Assembly: GCA_015680685.1 (NCBI GenBank)
Contig: MNCI01002989.1
Location: 906,166 to 970,165, forward strand
Length of the DNA: 64,000 nt
Origin: Gnetum montanum
Lineage: Eukaryota > Streptophyta > Gnetopsida > Gnetales > Gnetaceae
Reading direction: 5' to 3'
Part shown: one piece after another, positions 11,830 to 23,789 of the stretch
How the letters are laid out: every line of letters starts with the position of its first letter
Position numbering within the stretch: the first letter of the stretch is position 1
Program-made: the position numbers and the translations under genes
Notes under the pieces: model-generated
Seen by the model: only the letters and a program-made list of their open reading frames with translations
Databases searched by the model: none
What the model was told of the DNA's origin: nothing

Positions 11830-12930
11830 GAGAAAATGGTGAGTTTGCATTAACTGCCAAATGTTGAATGTTGCTACATTCAAGTATCAATTCCCTCTGC
11901 CATGTGTTAATAAGGTCCTATACATCATCATAAGACATGAGTATTATAGTCTTCTGGATGGATATAGTAGATATACTTAGATATGCATTACACCTAAAGG
12001 CCAAGAGAAAACAATGTTCACTAGTTCATGGGGAATGTTTTCCTACAAGTAGATGCCCTTTTCTTTACAATATGCCAGCCACCTTTTAGAGACTAGTACT
12101 AAGAATTTTTTAAAAGTAGATTGGAAATGGTGTTGAGCTATTTATGGATGATTTTTTTACATAACCCTAGACCAATTAGAGTAGGTATTGAAAAGATGTA
12201 TGAAAACCAATCTCAAGCTCAACTGGCAAAAGAGCCACCTTATGGTTTAGGATGGTATAGTGTTGGGACATAAAATCTTCTAGAAAGGTATTGAGGTAGA
12301 TCCTGAGAAGATTAGACTTATATAGAATATCTGTCAAAGACCATAGATAGTAAAAGACATGAGATCATTCTTGGGCTACATGGGATATTATAGAAGATTT
12401 ATAGAAAAATTTCCAAAAATAGCAAAACTACTCATGAAACTTACTAAGAATGATACATCCTTCAAATGGATAGAGTCATGTAAAAAGGGATTTGAAGCTC
12501 TAAAGTCAAAACTAGTTGAAATACAAATCCTTCAATTTCTAGATTAGTCTACGCCTTTTCACATCATGACCGATGCTTCAAACTATGTGCTTGGTGTAGT
12601 ACTCATACAACTAGATGATGAGAAGAGTCCTTATTACATACACTATGCTAGAAAAAGCATCCCCAAGGCACAACTAAACTACACCATAATAGAAAAGTAA
12701 CTAATAGTTGTGATGTATATGCTTGAGAAGTTGAGACATCATTTGCTCAAGTATTAGATCTATGTCCATACGAATCATAGTGTTATCTAATTTCTCATGA
12801 ATAAACTAGTGGTTAGTCCCAAATTTATTAGATGGCTCGTGATCCTACAAGAATTCAACATCACAATGATCAATAAAAAGGACATAGAAAATGTGGTAGC
12901 CAATCAGATATATCAAGGCTAAAATGGAAT
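11830..12930 (+). pseudogene. pol: degenerate RT and RNase H, composite 2
   Basis: RT and RNase H of a second Athila-like element. Visible blocks are LLDGYSRYT (about 11955), FTSSWGMFSYK (about 12020) and an intact FMDDF at 12141-12155. The connection segment RSFLGYMGYYRRFIEKFPKI starts at 12362. RNase H has HIMTDASNYVLGVVLIQLDD (about 12562) and YTIIEK, but VHTNHSVI where TDH is usual, so the third Asp is Asn. Several frameshifts and TAG stops are present. No gag or protease is found upstream, so the copy is 5' truncated or rearranged. Confidence 0.7.
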
Positions 12931-13029
12931 TTCAAAGATCAAGCAAAACCTTTATTAGATTGATTCCCTAATAAATATCTATTTACCAAAATATTAAAGG
13001 ATTTAAGTTCAATAGGGAAGCCATGGACC

Positions 13030-14270
13030 ATAGAATATTTAACCTATCTATCAACACAAGAGCTCCCTAAGGAATGGATTAAGAAACAACATCAACAATT
13101 CCTTCATAGAATAAAAAGATATATGGAAATCAATGACAATCTATACAAGATTTATGCAAATGGTGTGTGCCAAACTGTAATCAGCAAAGAGTCGTACATG
13201 ATTGAAGGTCCATGTGGTGGCCATTATGTAGGGTGCAAAATGGCACTCAAGCTGATGATGGAAGGCTACTTTTGGCCTACCTTGTTCACAGACATCCACA
13301 CATTTGCACAATCTTGTATAGGATGCTAAAGAGATGGAAGAATTATAGCTAAGACATGAAGGGACACAAAAATGGAACCTTTTGACATATGGAAAATTGA
13401 TTTTATGGGGCCCATACAACCAATGTTGAATGGAAAAGCATACATAATTGTGACTATTGATTACTATACTAAGTGGGTAGAGGTAGCAAACATAAAATAT
13501 TGTACAACAAAGATAGCTGCTAAATTCTTCAAACAACATGTGGTGAACAGATCTGAATTACTAAAAATGATCATATCAGATAACTGGACTTACTTCATTG
13601 ATGCTACATTTAAAAAGCTCTTTCAACAACTTGAGGTGAACCATAAACTAACACCATATCATTCCCAAGTAAATAGTCAAGCTGAAGTAACTAACTAAAA
13701 AATTAATAGGATACTTACTAGGATGGTTAGTAGGTTTAGAAAGAATTGGAGCACTAAACTGAATGATTCTCTATGGGCCTATAGGAAATCCTAAAACCTA
13801 CCTATAGGGTACTTACCATATGAGTTAGCCCTAATCCAGGTAGAGCTCCACACTCTAGCTACTACCAATGAACTTGACCTTGATCTTAGCTTAGCCCAAA
13901 AAGAACGTCTTGTGAATCTGAATCTTTTAGATGAAATCAAGCTTGTAGCACTCATTAGTAATGAAGTCCAAAAACATTACTCCAAACTTAGGCATGATAT
14001 ACTATAAGAAAAGTAACTATACAACTAGGTGACAAGGTCCTTTACTATAATCCTAATCATTTACCCCAAAAAGCCAAATTTTAGACACTTTGGGAGGGAC
14101 CATACATTGTTCAAGCCACTTATCCATCAGGTGCCTTACATATCTACCATCCATCCTATCCACATAAGCTCGTTCTTGTCAATATCCAACAAGTCAAACT
14201 CTATTTTGAACATCCCAAGGAATTTACCCAATTTACTTAATAGTCTTCAACTTGCTCTATCTTCCATTTG
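13030..14270 (+). pseudogene. int: degenerate integrase, composite 2, catalytic triad kept
   Basis: The zinc-binding region is HYVGCKMALKLMMEGYFWP followed by CIGC at about 13317-13328. The core frame 13372-13698 is open for 108 codons. It keeps all three acidic positions: KIDFMGP, ISDNWTYF and SQAEVTN. Then comes LNDSLWAYRKS, the conserved region after the core, and DLSLAQKERLVNLNLLDE, which matches element 1 near 4797-4855. TAG follows CIGC. Reading continues, frameshifted, to about 14270, just ahead of a purine tract. Confidence 0.7.
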
Positions 14271-14291
14271 ACCAATCTTAATGATAGTCGT

Positions 14292-14296
14292 GGGGG
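14292..14296 (+). promoter_or_regulatory. probable polypurine tract, composite 2
   Basis: GGGGG in the context GTCGTGGGGGTGTCCATC, placed like 5195-5204 in element 1. TG at 14297 would be the first base pair of the following LTR-like region. Confidence 0.4.
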
Positions 14297-16440
14297 TGTC
14301 CATCTAAACCTATAGGTAGTTTACTAAATTTTTCATTTTCTTTCCATTTTTCACATTGATATTTTCTCATTCTTTTATACTTTTTCATTTCTTATTTGTT
14401 GATATTCTTTTACATTTTTTCATTCTTTAATAATTTTTCATTCTTTAACATTTTTCATTTTTTACATCTTTTTCCATTTATATTATCTTTTTCATCCTTT
14501 TCATGCTTTGTTTTCATTTCCTTTGTAAATAATTCTGATTGCTAATAAAACACATTAAGAATAAGGCAAGATGTAGTCCAATAAGGTGAAGATTTCCCTT
14601 TGTTATCAAGTCATAAGGGATTGATTATTTTTATAATGATACAACAACATTTATCCATGCATTCCATTAATAAGAGGTTCTTACCATGGCCATAATGATA
14701 TTCTTTCCATCATAAAATTGAGAATAAACTTGTGATCATTATGCTTGGATCAAAAAGTGAAGAACCAAGAGGGAATGTCAAGGGTGTGACATCAAGGAGA
14801 TTTGTGGACTCTCTTGGATTACTATAATGAGTTCTATTATGTTGCTTAGGTTGTATTATATCCTTGTAGATTTAACAAAAAATGGGAGTAAGAGTAAAAT
14901 AAGTGCTAACTTACCATGCACTAGAACAACATGTTACCCATGCCTAAAGGTAGTCCTCTATTAAGGTTGACATAGATAAAAATAAAGCTTATGCATAGAA
15001 TAAAATAAAGACATGTTACTCATGCCTAAAGGTAGGTGGATTCTTAGGATTTGAAAAAAAATAAAAAAATAAAAACATGCCATGAATAAACTCTTCCCTT
15101 GGACAATACACCAAGTGACAATACTCCTTGCAATAGTGGTAGTCTTATAGTCATAATTCTAAGAGATAAAATAATGTGATGTCATTGGAATGTGCTTTGG
15201 ACTTGGTTTGAATCTTGTATAGAAAGGCTAGTGATTATTTAACCACTAAAAAACACAATAATTCATTATGCCTATGGTAAGATACCTCACATCTTGATTT
15301 CTACAATCCCTTCTAAGTCCATCTCATCTCATTGTATGAATAATTATAACTTATGATTTTGCATAGTACAATGATATTTTCCTAACTTGGTGATATTAAC
15401 ATGTGTATTTTGCTAAACATGTATGTGTTAAACTCAACTCCTTAAGTGCCTACAAACACTTTTAGATGTGGTTATACAAGGGCATTAAGGGATAGAGCTT
15501 GCTTTGGGAAGGACCCACTTGTATAACTATTGTATCTTATACTTGGCCAGCAATTCCACATTATCTTGAGCCTTCAAACAATAATAAATGTTAATAAAAA
15601 ATTTCCTTAACATTCGATACATCTATTCCAATAATACAAATTCATTATTGATCTCATCCATCTTATCAAGAGTTAATGAACTTTCCTTGCCCAAGAATCC
15701 TATTTTATGCAATTTCTATGCCAAAGTTTCAAAAAATATGCATCATCCATTGCCCAAGATCCTCTAAACATGTTTCATATTTTCAAATATTCCAAATGAC
15801 TTGTTTTCATCTAAGGAAAATTAACAAAAAATGTGAAATTTTGACTTCTAATATCCAAGCCCCTTCACTATTTGATCTCCAATATCGTAGCACATAAAAA
15901 CTATAAATACCATGGGGACTTGGTGAAAAATTTCATTTTTAGCTTTTGAAGAGGGAAGAGATTTTTCCATTTTTCCTTCCAAACTAAGAGCTCTAACCTT
16001 TCAACTTCAAACACCTATAACTCCACATTTGCAGCTCCAATTTCTATTATTCTTGAACCTTGTTGATTCTAGAGTTCTTAACTTAGTCATGGGGAAGGGG
16101 GAAGGGATGCCTAACTTGATATTGCTACAATTTGAGTAATAATTTTCTAACACTAGGAAGGTATTATAAGGGTGTATGAAAGGAAAAATGAAATTTTTAA
16201 TAAAAATCAAGCAAAAAACACTTAAATAATCTTCATAATGAACCATACCAACTATTATGTTCCATAAACAAGAACCAAATGAACAACTATGAAGGGTTAT
16301 AAGGAAACTAACACCTATGGGATTTCTTTTTAAAAATATTTCTAACTCTACAATCATAATAAACAAAGAACTTGATCTAATTAAAGGTATGAGAAAGGAA
16401 AAGAGTTATTAAAATTAGAGTAAACATTTTAATAATTCCT
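14297..16440 (+). mobile_element. LTR-like region of composite 2 with TATA box
   Basis: A 2.1-kb noncoding counterpart of 5205-7100. It has a T-rich stretch, CTAATAAAA, two ACATGTTAC(C/T)CATGCCTAAAGG blocks (14929 and 15011), GGTTATACAAGGGCA with GGACCCACTTGTATAACTA (about 15470-15525), and TATAAATA at 15902-15909. The segment before the TATA box (GATCTCCAATATCGTAGCAC) resembles GATCTAATATTGTAGAACA in the terminal repeat at 21791. Similarity to the first copy is at motif level only, so these are not a young LTR pair. Confidence 0.5.
15902..15909 (+). promoter_or_regulatory. TATA box in LTR-like region 2
   Basis: TATAAATA, 1605 bp after the putative left end of the LTR-like region and about 540 bp before the long ORF at 16450. 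Confidence 0.5.
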
Positions 16441-16449
16441 AAATCCTAG

Positions 16450-17010
16450 ATGATTGCAGATGGTCCCAAAGAGAGGACCATCAGGAGGATCCTCACAACT
16501 AATGAGAAAAAGATCCAGAGGCCATGGAAGAGGCTGATTAGGAGAACAAGATCAACAAGCAAAACATGTGGAGTAGGAGGCTTAATCTTTCAGCATCCAT
16601 TAGGAAACTTCTACTATCAAACATTCAGCCCAAGGGGAGATAGAAGAACCACAAGCACAAGGATAATGCATCATGCTATCACCAGATTGCCTCCAAACCA
16701 TCCAAGATAAATTGATCCTAACTACAGTGATTGTGGAAATGAACTTTGGCCTATTTGTAGAATTTTTTCTAGAAGTGGTGAGGATGCAACTCTAAGTATT
16801 ACTATTATGGCCCATACTTTCAAATAGTGGTGAATGGTATTTAAGAAAGACTTATCAATTTTGACATAGCAAAGGAGAATATGCAATAGTCAACATTGAG
16901 GGAGTCTCAATTTTCTATTTAGTTAAGGTGATAGCTAAAGCCCTTAATGTGCCCAATGAAGGGAAAAAGCTAGCACATCTATCCACTAGATAAGATACAA
17001 ACACCAAAAA
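16450..17010 (+). pseudogene. coiled-coil retroelement ORF copy 2, N-terminal part (split by insertion)
   Basis: An ATG at 16450 opens a basic N terminus (MIADGPKERTIRR). Frameshifts lead into the blocks LLWPILSNSGEWYLRKTYQF and YAIVNIEGVSIFYLVKVIAK. These align with copy 1 (SGKWYMGETYLFW, KIKEIQVFYLVEAIV). The reading frame then runs ...DTNTK and stops being homologous exactly at 17011, where a 2281-bp insertion starts. Joining across the insertion with one copy of the 5-bp duplication keeps the frame and the spacing of copy 1. Function unknown. Confidence 0.6.
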
Positions 17011-19296
17011 TGTAACAAACCACTTCTCCTTAATTTTTTGCATTAATAATTATAATAGTCTTTCTGTGTGTTTGTGTGCATGTTTTGTTGACAACTTGTG
17101 TGTGTGCTTTGTTTGGACTATGGTGGAAATGGCTAATTGAAATAGTAATAAATTTGTTGACTAGATTTTTATATGTATTATGGTTAAGTGTTTAAATACT
17201 TTATGCATAAGAAATATGCTTTAAAATACATGCTGGGAATGTTTTAAAATAATAATAATAACAATATATGGGAGAAAAAAATATTTTCTATTCTATTTCA
17301 ACAAAGATGCTGAGAAACAAAAGAAAAATAAAGGTACTCTAAGGTGTGCCTCAAGAGTTAAAATAGGTATGTTGAGATGCAAAAGAATGTTCATATTAAG
17401 GAACATGACCTATGAATCAAGTTGGAGGAACCTGACCCATGAATCAGGGATATTGTATGCAAATACTATAGCTTTATGTTTTATTTTTAAATGTGATGCA
17501 TTGCTCTTTTTAGTTTAAAGTAGTAGAGTATAAGTACCCTCTCCATGGCTATAAAAAGTTCACATGATGATCTTTCAAGGCTCGTAAGATGATGGAAAAA
17601 TTCACATCATTGATGACCTAAAAAAGCAGATGCCTTATTTGATTATGTATTTTGAAGTATCCTTATCATGAATCTATTTTGAAAATTTTTTTCTTGCATC
17701 TTATGACAATTCTGAGTGATAAAGATATAGATATTATGATGGAATGTTTTGTAATTATCAAGAGGAATTGAACCTAAGACCTAGCAAAATCTAAATTCTG
17801 AAATATCAAAAATTGTTCATTTAGGAATTGAATCTACAACCTAGGAATATACATATTTTATTGATTTTTTTATAGTGATCATGAAGAGAATTTAACTCAT
17901 GATGCATTGTTAAAAAACAAAAGAGAGAGAACTTTAAAAAGAAAGAAAAGAATACAAATAGTTCCCAAGAAGTCAGTTACAAGAAACCATCCATTATTCC
18001 CTATTCCACTTACAAATAGGAAGATGAGAAGAGGAAAAAAATACACAAGGAAAAAGTAGCTAAGTAGAATAAAGAAAAAAGGGATACAGTATCATGGAGC
18101 GTCATTGGGAAGGGACTGAAAACTATGGTTGCTACAAAAGATAACAAGGAGAAATAAAACAAGTGTTACATAGCAATCCAATATTCTGATAATTCTTCCT
18201 AGTAAGCAAGATATCTAAGCAAGGAGGTAAAATGATCCATCTTTGTTATGTTTGATAATGGCCAAAAAAGGCTGATTTTCTCAAACTTCTCTTTTCTTAC
18301 TTACCTAACCACCTTCACAATGCTTGTATGAAATTATCAAGATTGTTGTTGTAAGCTTAGATTATTGAAACCTTTATCACTTTTTTTGGATCTCTCTACC
18401 CATCCTTTGTACTCTCACACCTAAATGACTTGGATGAGAGCTATTTCTATAATGATTCAGAAACATCCATAATGATTTGGAGCATTCTTGACAAAAGATT
18501 ATCAACAAGGACCAAGGATCCCTAATATGAGGATTAGTACTGTCGGTAGAAAGTGAGAGTATACATGGGCCCATGGATAATTATGAATGTTTTAAAATTG
18601 TTGAATTATTAGGTTTTGGTTAGAATTTGGTTGATGAACCCTCCCCCTTTAAATGCATAAATCTTGGATTTGAATCTTGAATTATACTTTTTGTTTCCTA
18701 TACCTTCTCAAGTTTGATTTTGATATCTTTCTATAAGTTGATAGAGTGGGGGAAAACCTAGAATGTTAATTTATGATTGTGATCTATCTATTCTCTGATA
18801 TTGAACATATGAATTTTCTAATTAAATGATTAATGATAAAATGGTTACAATAGTTAAATTAATATGATCTTGTTTTATGTGTTGTTGAAAATTATAAAAT
18901 ATTATTATGTGATTAAACAAATGTGAGATTATTAATTTATCTTCTTCTATGGTCATTTCTTTGGTTTAAAAATGTGTAAATGATCCTAATTATATATTTC
19001 TTTTTAGGTTGAATAAAAAAAGGTTTGATTTTTTTAATCTGATGAATCTTGTATAGATATTTTACTATGGCTATTTCTTTTTAAAATTTTCTCTTAATTC
19101 TTAAAATTAATATTGATTGACTTGTTTCAGAGCTAGATCTAGGCGATATTGATTTCATTTTAATTTTATAGTTTAATGTTAGTTTGATTGTTGTAGAAAG
19201 AAAGCCACCTATGCATTTTTTTTCTTTGAACTAGCTTTCTTTTTGTGGGGCTTTGGGTGTTAGCTCTTGCTCCCTATGAATGGTTACTACAAGAAA
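17006..19296. mobile_element. LTR-type insertion (possible solo LTR) splitting the coiled-coil ORF
   Basis: The insert 17011-19291 begins TGTAACAAACC and ends GGTTACTACA, giving TG...CA termini with short inverted symmetry (TGTA/TACA). Flanks are AAAAA (17006-17010) and AGAAA (19292-19296), a 5-bp duplication with one later change. Removing the insert and one flank restores the frame and exact residue spacing of the paralogous ORF (K-K/L-W... then KEYTEL against KEYGEL). TATAAAAA lies at 17550. No internal coding was found, so a solo LTR or a small non-autonomous element fits. Confidence 0.7.
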
Positions 19297-21540
19297 ACTA
19301 TGGTTGTGAAGGGCATATGTTAAAGAAGATAAGGAGTATACTGAGTTAACTCTTAAAGAGAGAATTTATTTCAAAATTGATACATATTAGCTATTTCCCA
19401 CAAAAAGATTAAATAGACTATCCACATATGTGGCTAGAGAAAGTACAATCCTAATGGGAATGTATAATGCAAACCTTGCATAACTATACTTCATGGAGAT
19501 CCAAAGGTAGTTTGAAGGTAAGGAAGCTAATACTTCCATTCTCTTGTCTTATTAGGAAGCTGTGCAAATGTGTTGGAATCCTAGGGTATACCAATGACAT
19601 CATTAAAAAGGATCAAAATGCTTCATACGTTGAAATTCTCAAGCCAACACCAACAAAGAAAGACTAAGTGAAGGAACAAAAAATTGTTGGGAAACCCATA
19701 CAAACTACGATACAACAACAACAAGAAGGAACCAATGGTTAGCAACAAGAGTAATAGTAGTATCGAAAGCAACAACAACAAGAGTAACAGTAGTAGTAAG
19801 AGCAACAGTAGCAACAAGTTCCATCAATCCTACCACAGGATTACAAGCCATCCATGAGTCATCTACAACAAATCCTAAAGACCATCAGTTGGGAAATGTG
19901 TGAGGAAGCCAACCTCTATAGAGTTATTGAAAATGTTATTTAGCCCATAATTTTCATAGATCCTATTAGTGCACAAATATCATTGTAATCATGAGGAGAG
20001 GCTGAATGGTCACAATAGATTTCTAGGAATGTTGCATCATTCCAAGTGGTGCTTGAAATTGGAGAATGTGCCACGGTTATGTTTATGCAGCACCATGATG
20101 CAATAGAAGTAGTAGACGTGATCATAGATCACATCAAGAAATCATTTAATGTACCTATTATTCCATCAATGGATCTAATTAGAGCTAGGGATGCTCAAAT
20201 GCTAGCTGGTACCTTGATGATTCCTACCAATGATGAAGATGTGCTAGATCAACTACTGTAGATAGGACAAGTGATGAAAAATCTTTTCAACATTCCAAGT
20301 GATGTTACTATAGTACAGCTAGAGTTAATAGAAACCAAGGGTAGGTTGGTCATGGTAGAAACCAGGATAGAGCATGTAGAAAATGAAATTCTCAGACTAT
20401 AAGAAGACCTCATGAACTTGAGGGTTGAACATAGAGATCCTACACAATATGTTGCACCTGACTAGCTAGAGTAGTTTAGAACTAAATAGATTAATCTCCT
20501 AATGGAGAAAAATAAGCACATGGAAAATGAGAAGGAGAAAGAAATATGGAATGCCTTAGTAGAAAAACCACAGACATATGCACATGCTAAGGTACTCACT
20601 GTAGCACAGGAAGAAAATAAGTAACTCACTGCAGACAACACTAGGTTAACTAATGTAGAGAAGTAGAAAAAAATATTAGAGGAGAACATCCATTAGTTGA
20701 GAGAACAACTGATAAGAAACAACCAAGCTATGAGTTGCTTAATAAGAAGAAATAGAATCCTCTCAATGAACAATGTATGGGCAATCAGATAGAAATCAGC
20801 TATTGAGATAAGCATGTGGCAGAATAAGGAAAAGAAGCACAAAAAGCTCAAAGAACATTTCTGTGATTAGCTAGGCATGTATAAGTAAATCAATGAGAAG
20901 GAAATCCATATGGAAAACCCCTAAATCAATTCCATATCAGCACAAAATCTAAACTAGCAACTCATCTTGGATAGCTATGCTTGTGTCCACTAAGCAGAGA
21001 TAAAAAAAAAAGACCTGTATTTGAAAGAATACATGGGATTAGCTAACCTTTGTTATGCTAACTTGGCCATGTTGACAATAGGCAAGCCTAAAAATGAACT
21101 TGAATAGTAAGTAGCAACCACATATGCATTGTACAAAAAGAATTTTATGGATTGAAAAGATGCTCTGCAAAAGATTTAGGTGGCAAACTTTGAATTGAAG
21201 GCAGTTAAGGTTGGCTACCAAGGGCAAAAAGATGTTGTAGCAAACCTGGCTAGACGAATGTCTAATTTTCAAGAGTTAGACAAGATGAACTACGTATTTA
21301 AAGAAGAGAGGAGATAGTTTCCAACATGGTATGTCAAGGCCAATCAGATGTTTCTATAGCTGCCATGTCCATGGGATGTACCAGCTCCATCATACATTGT
21401 ACAATAGGCATGGACAACACATAATCCTAGAATGGAGGAGGAGAAACTTTAGGCACTACTCAACATATACAAGTTTCAAAAGCCTAATGACAAGGGGAAG
21501 CAACTGATGGAGAAGCCACCACCAACAACCACTACTTAGG
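19297..21540 (+). pseudogene. coiled-coil retroelement ORF copy 2, main part
   Basis: Continuation of the split ORF. KEYTELTLKERIYFKIDTY matches KEYGELTMVECVYFKIVAY of copy 1. A Gln-rich tract at about 19680-19815 is built of CAA codons broken by TAG/TAA. PSMSHLQQILKTIS follows, then EVVDVIIDHIKKSFNVP and ARDAQMLAGTLMIPTND. From about 20260 there is a long charged, coiled-coil-like region (IETKGRLVMVETRIEHVENE). LANLCYANLAMLT and the C-terminal block LPCPWDVPAPSYIV, then MEEEKL-ALLNIYKF, match copy 1. Most stops are TAG. The protein would be over 900 residues. No enzyme signature is visible, and a structural or accessory role in the element is only an inference. Confidence 0.6.
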
Positions 21541-21699
21541 ATACATCAAACTTTGTTAAGTTTTGTTTGTTTGTTTCAATCTATCTTGTCATAACTTGTG
21601 TCCATTTTTGTAAAACACCTCTTTGGCATTTAGTGTCATCTATATAATTAGTCAGTCATGTAAACCTAACTCCCAATTTTGTAAGGGACTCTATCCTCA

Positions 21700-22171
21700 T
21701 TTTTTTAACTCGAGGATGAGTTTTCAATTAGTTATGGTGGTATGATGAAGTCAAATTTTTGTAGGCAATGATCATATCTATAATATCATAGATCTAATAT
21801 TGTAGAACAAGCTACGTCATTGCATATGCAATATCACAGGGTGCATGCTAGCCTATAAATATAGCACTTAGGTGCATAGATCTTTAATAAGTTTCATTCC
21901 ATAGTAACATAACTATTTTAGTTTATTTTCATGAATTTAGTCTTAAGCACTTATAAGTGTGAATGCTTGTAGTGTAGTGTGACTTAGTGAATGTAGTCTT
22001 TATTTGAACATCTTGTACTTGGACGCAAGTGTAACCTACAATTGTAGCATTCTCTTAGTTTACTACTTTACATAGAATAATGTTTACCATTTTCACTTAG
22101 ACTACTAATTACTGCTTTTCTAGTTAATGTTTTACTATTCCATGCACTTTACTTTTACTCTTGTTAGTACA
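21700..22171 (+). mobile_element. 3' end of composite 2: pre-LTR motif and short terminal repeat
   Basis: GAGGATGAGTTTTCAATTAG and a GGTGGTA purine tract precede TGATGAAGTC at 21743. The likely repeat runs to GTACA at 22171 (429 bp). TATAAATA is at 21854-21861. Words such as ATATCATAGATC and GCATATGCAATATC recur just upstream of the TATA box. The segment near 22000-22030 resembles 10640-10665 of composite 1. Confidence 0.5.
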
Positions 22172-22550
22172 CGAAATGGAGATGACTAATTTCGAGCAGA
22201 AAGTATGATCATTTGGTAAACCAATAGTATTATCGCTTAGTTTGTCTAATACCAAAGTACTTATTAATCTTAGTAACAACTACATAAGCCTAAGACGTGT
22301 ACAAAAAATTAGGAACAAATATCCATTGACATAGGCTAGCACAGATTCATTTATTATTTTACTTAGACTTAAAAACTATTTTCATCTTAACCATGTTTGC
22401 TAGGAGAAGCAATGACCAAACAACATTAGCTATCATATACCTCATAATGGGCTAAACCATAGACATAGATTTCACTAGATCCACGTGAAAATACAACGGT
22501 CTTGAACTTAAACCAATTTCTAGCATAATTACATTACCTCATCCACAGAT
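22172..22550. other. no gene seen
   Basis: AT-rich sequence after the terminal repeat of composite 2. No sustained frame and no repeat structure were recognised. Confidence 0.4.
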
Positions 22551-22639
22551 TATGATCTAGTCATGCGTGAATGCTTATGACTTGTATGGTTGGTTGTTGG
22601 ACTACTCCACCACTCATCAATCTAGAAGAGGGTTCTTAA

Positions 22640-23090
22640 GAGGATGCTTGCACATGTTTGATAACATCTAAATGGAGAAACAAAACCAAATTTTAATATC
22701 CAATCCAAATTAGAGATACCATTTACTTTGGTTGTAAAATGTATGGGCATGAACAAACTTATTATCAACCACCAATAGAAAAAAATAATGTTGCTACTTG
22801 ATCTAATCAAGAAGAGCCTAGTAAGTATAATTTGCAAGGTAGAAAAGCTTGAAAATCAATAAACAAGAAGAAGCAATAATCTATGGATGAAATTGGTGGA
22901 TCAAGATCCATAACTAGCAAAAATTATGAGTCCTTTCATTTTGGAGAACATAAGCATGATAAGGTAGCAAAATCAAATGAATTTGGAGAGTCAGAAAAAG
23001 ATGTAGATGATAGAAAAGATAAGGAATAGTTGCATGCTAGGGAGATGCTCTATGATGGAGGATCCCATATCAAACCTCATTAATAATGTT
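22640..23090 (+). pseudogene. possible LINE/retroelement zinc-knuckle remnant
   Basis: A frame near 22707-22790 reads IYFGCKMYGHEQTYYQPP, which resembles a CCHC knuckle (C-x2-C-x4-H-x4-C) with two Cys positions lost. A neighbouring frame supplies KLEIPFTLVVKC just before it. Plant LINE ORF1 proteins usually have such a knuckle after a short IP-F lead-in. A hydrophilic Lys/Ser/Glu tail follows (SRSITSKNYESFHFGEHKHD). The call is weak because the frame is broken and no RT is found nearby. Confidence 0.3.
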
Positions 23091-23789
23091 CATGCTTTGA
23101 AGTAAGCAAAGTATGTAACAATAAATATTTATTTGTTGGCTTGCTAAACCTAGTTTATAAATGTTAGTAGTTAGAGACTTAATTGAATGGATGCTATTGG
23201 AAATTTTTGTATATTGATAGAAAACCTCACTTGATCTTGCAAGATGTTGAGGTGTAGATGGACATTGTATTAACTTAATGGAAGATCAAGGACTGGAAGC
23301 ACACAAGGTAAGATTTGGCAAGTTAGATTGTTTCATTACTATTAGAACATATATACCTTATGATCCAACTCATACCATTTAGATATCATTATTTTCTAAG
23401 GTATAATTTATTGTAGTCTCCTCCTTATGCACCATGTGAGATCTAAATGGTTTTAAAAGGTTTTTTTATGAATATTGGTAAATCAAGTTTTAGACCCATA
23501 ACAGGTAAGTAGTGGTTTGAAATGGTTTAAGGCCTTTGATTGAAAGGTAAAAATTTAAAGGAGTTTCTTATTGAACATCTAGGAGGATATTTTATGCTAT
23601 GCATTTATCTTTTATTTATGATGTATCAATAAAAATTTTCGAATTTATCTTTTATTGAGGATACTACTAATAGGAGACTTTAAAACCCCAAAGTTTGCAT
23701 AATCTTGATGTGGCATTGTAGATTCTGATAGAATTCAACAATGCATATCTACAAATATAAAATGAACCAAGAAAGAAAATTTAAGAAAT
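23091..23789. other. no gene seen
   Basis: AT-rich DNA up to the AGATG target duplication. I see no coding frame or ordered repeat. Confidence 0.4.

Noticed and set aside
13141-13539. 132-residue minus-strand ORF
   Set aside because: Shadow of the integrase zinc-finger and core on the + strand.
17006-19296. Large intron in the coiled-coil ORF instead of an insertion
   Set aside because: No GT...AG borders fit. The TG...CA ends with flanking duplication and absence from the paralogue indicate an insertion.
19623-19817. Minus-strand Leu-rich ORF looking like a membrane protein
   Set aside because: It is the reverse complement of the CAA/TAG Gln tract of the long ORF. The Leu run follows from codon composition.
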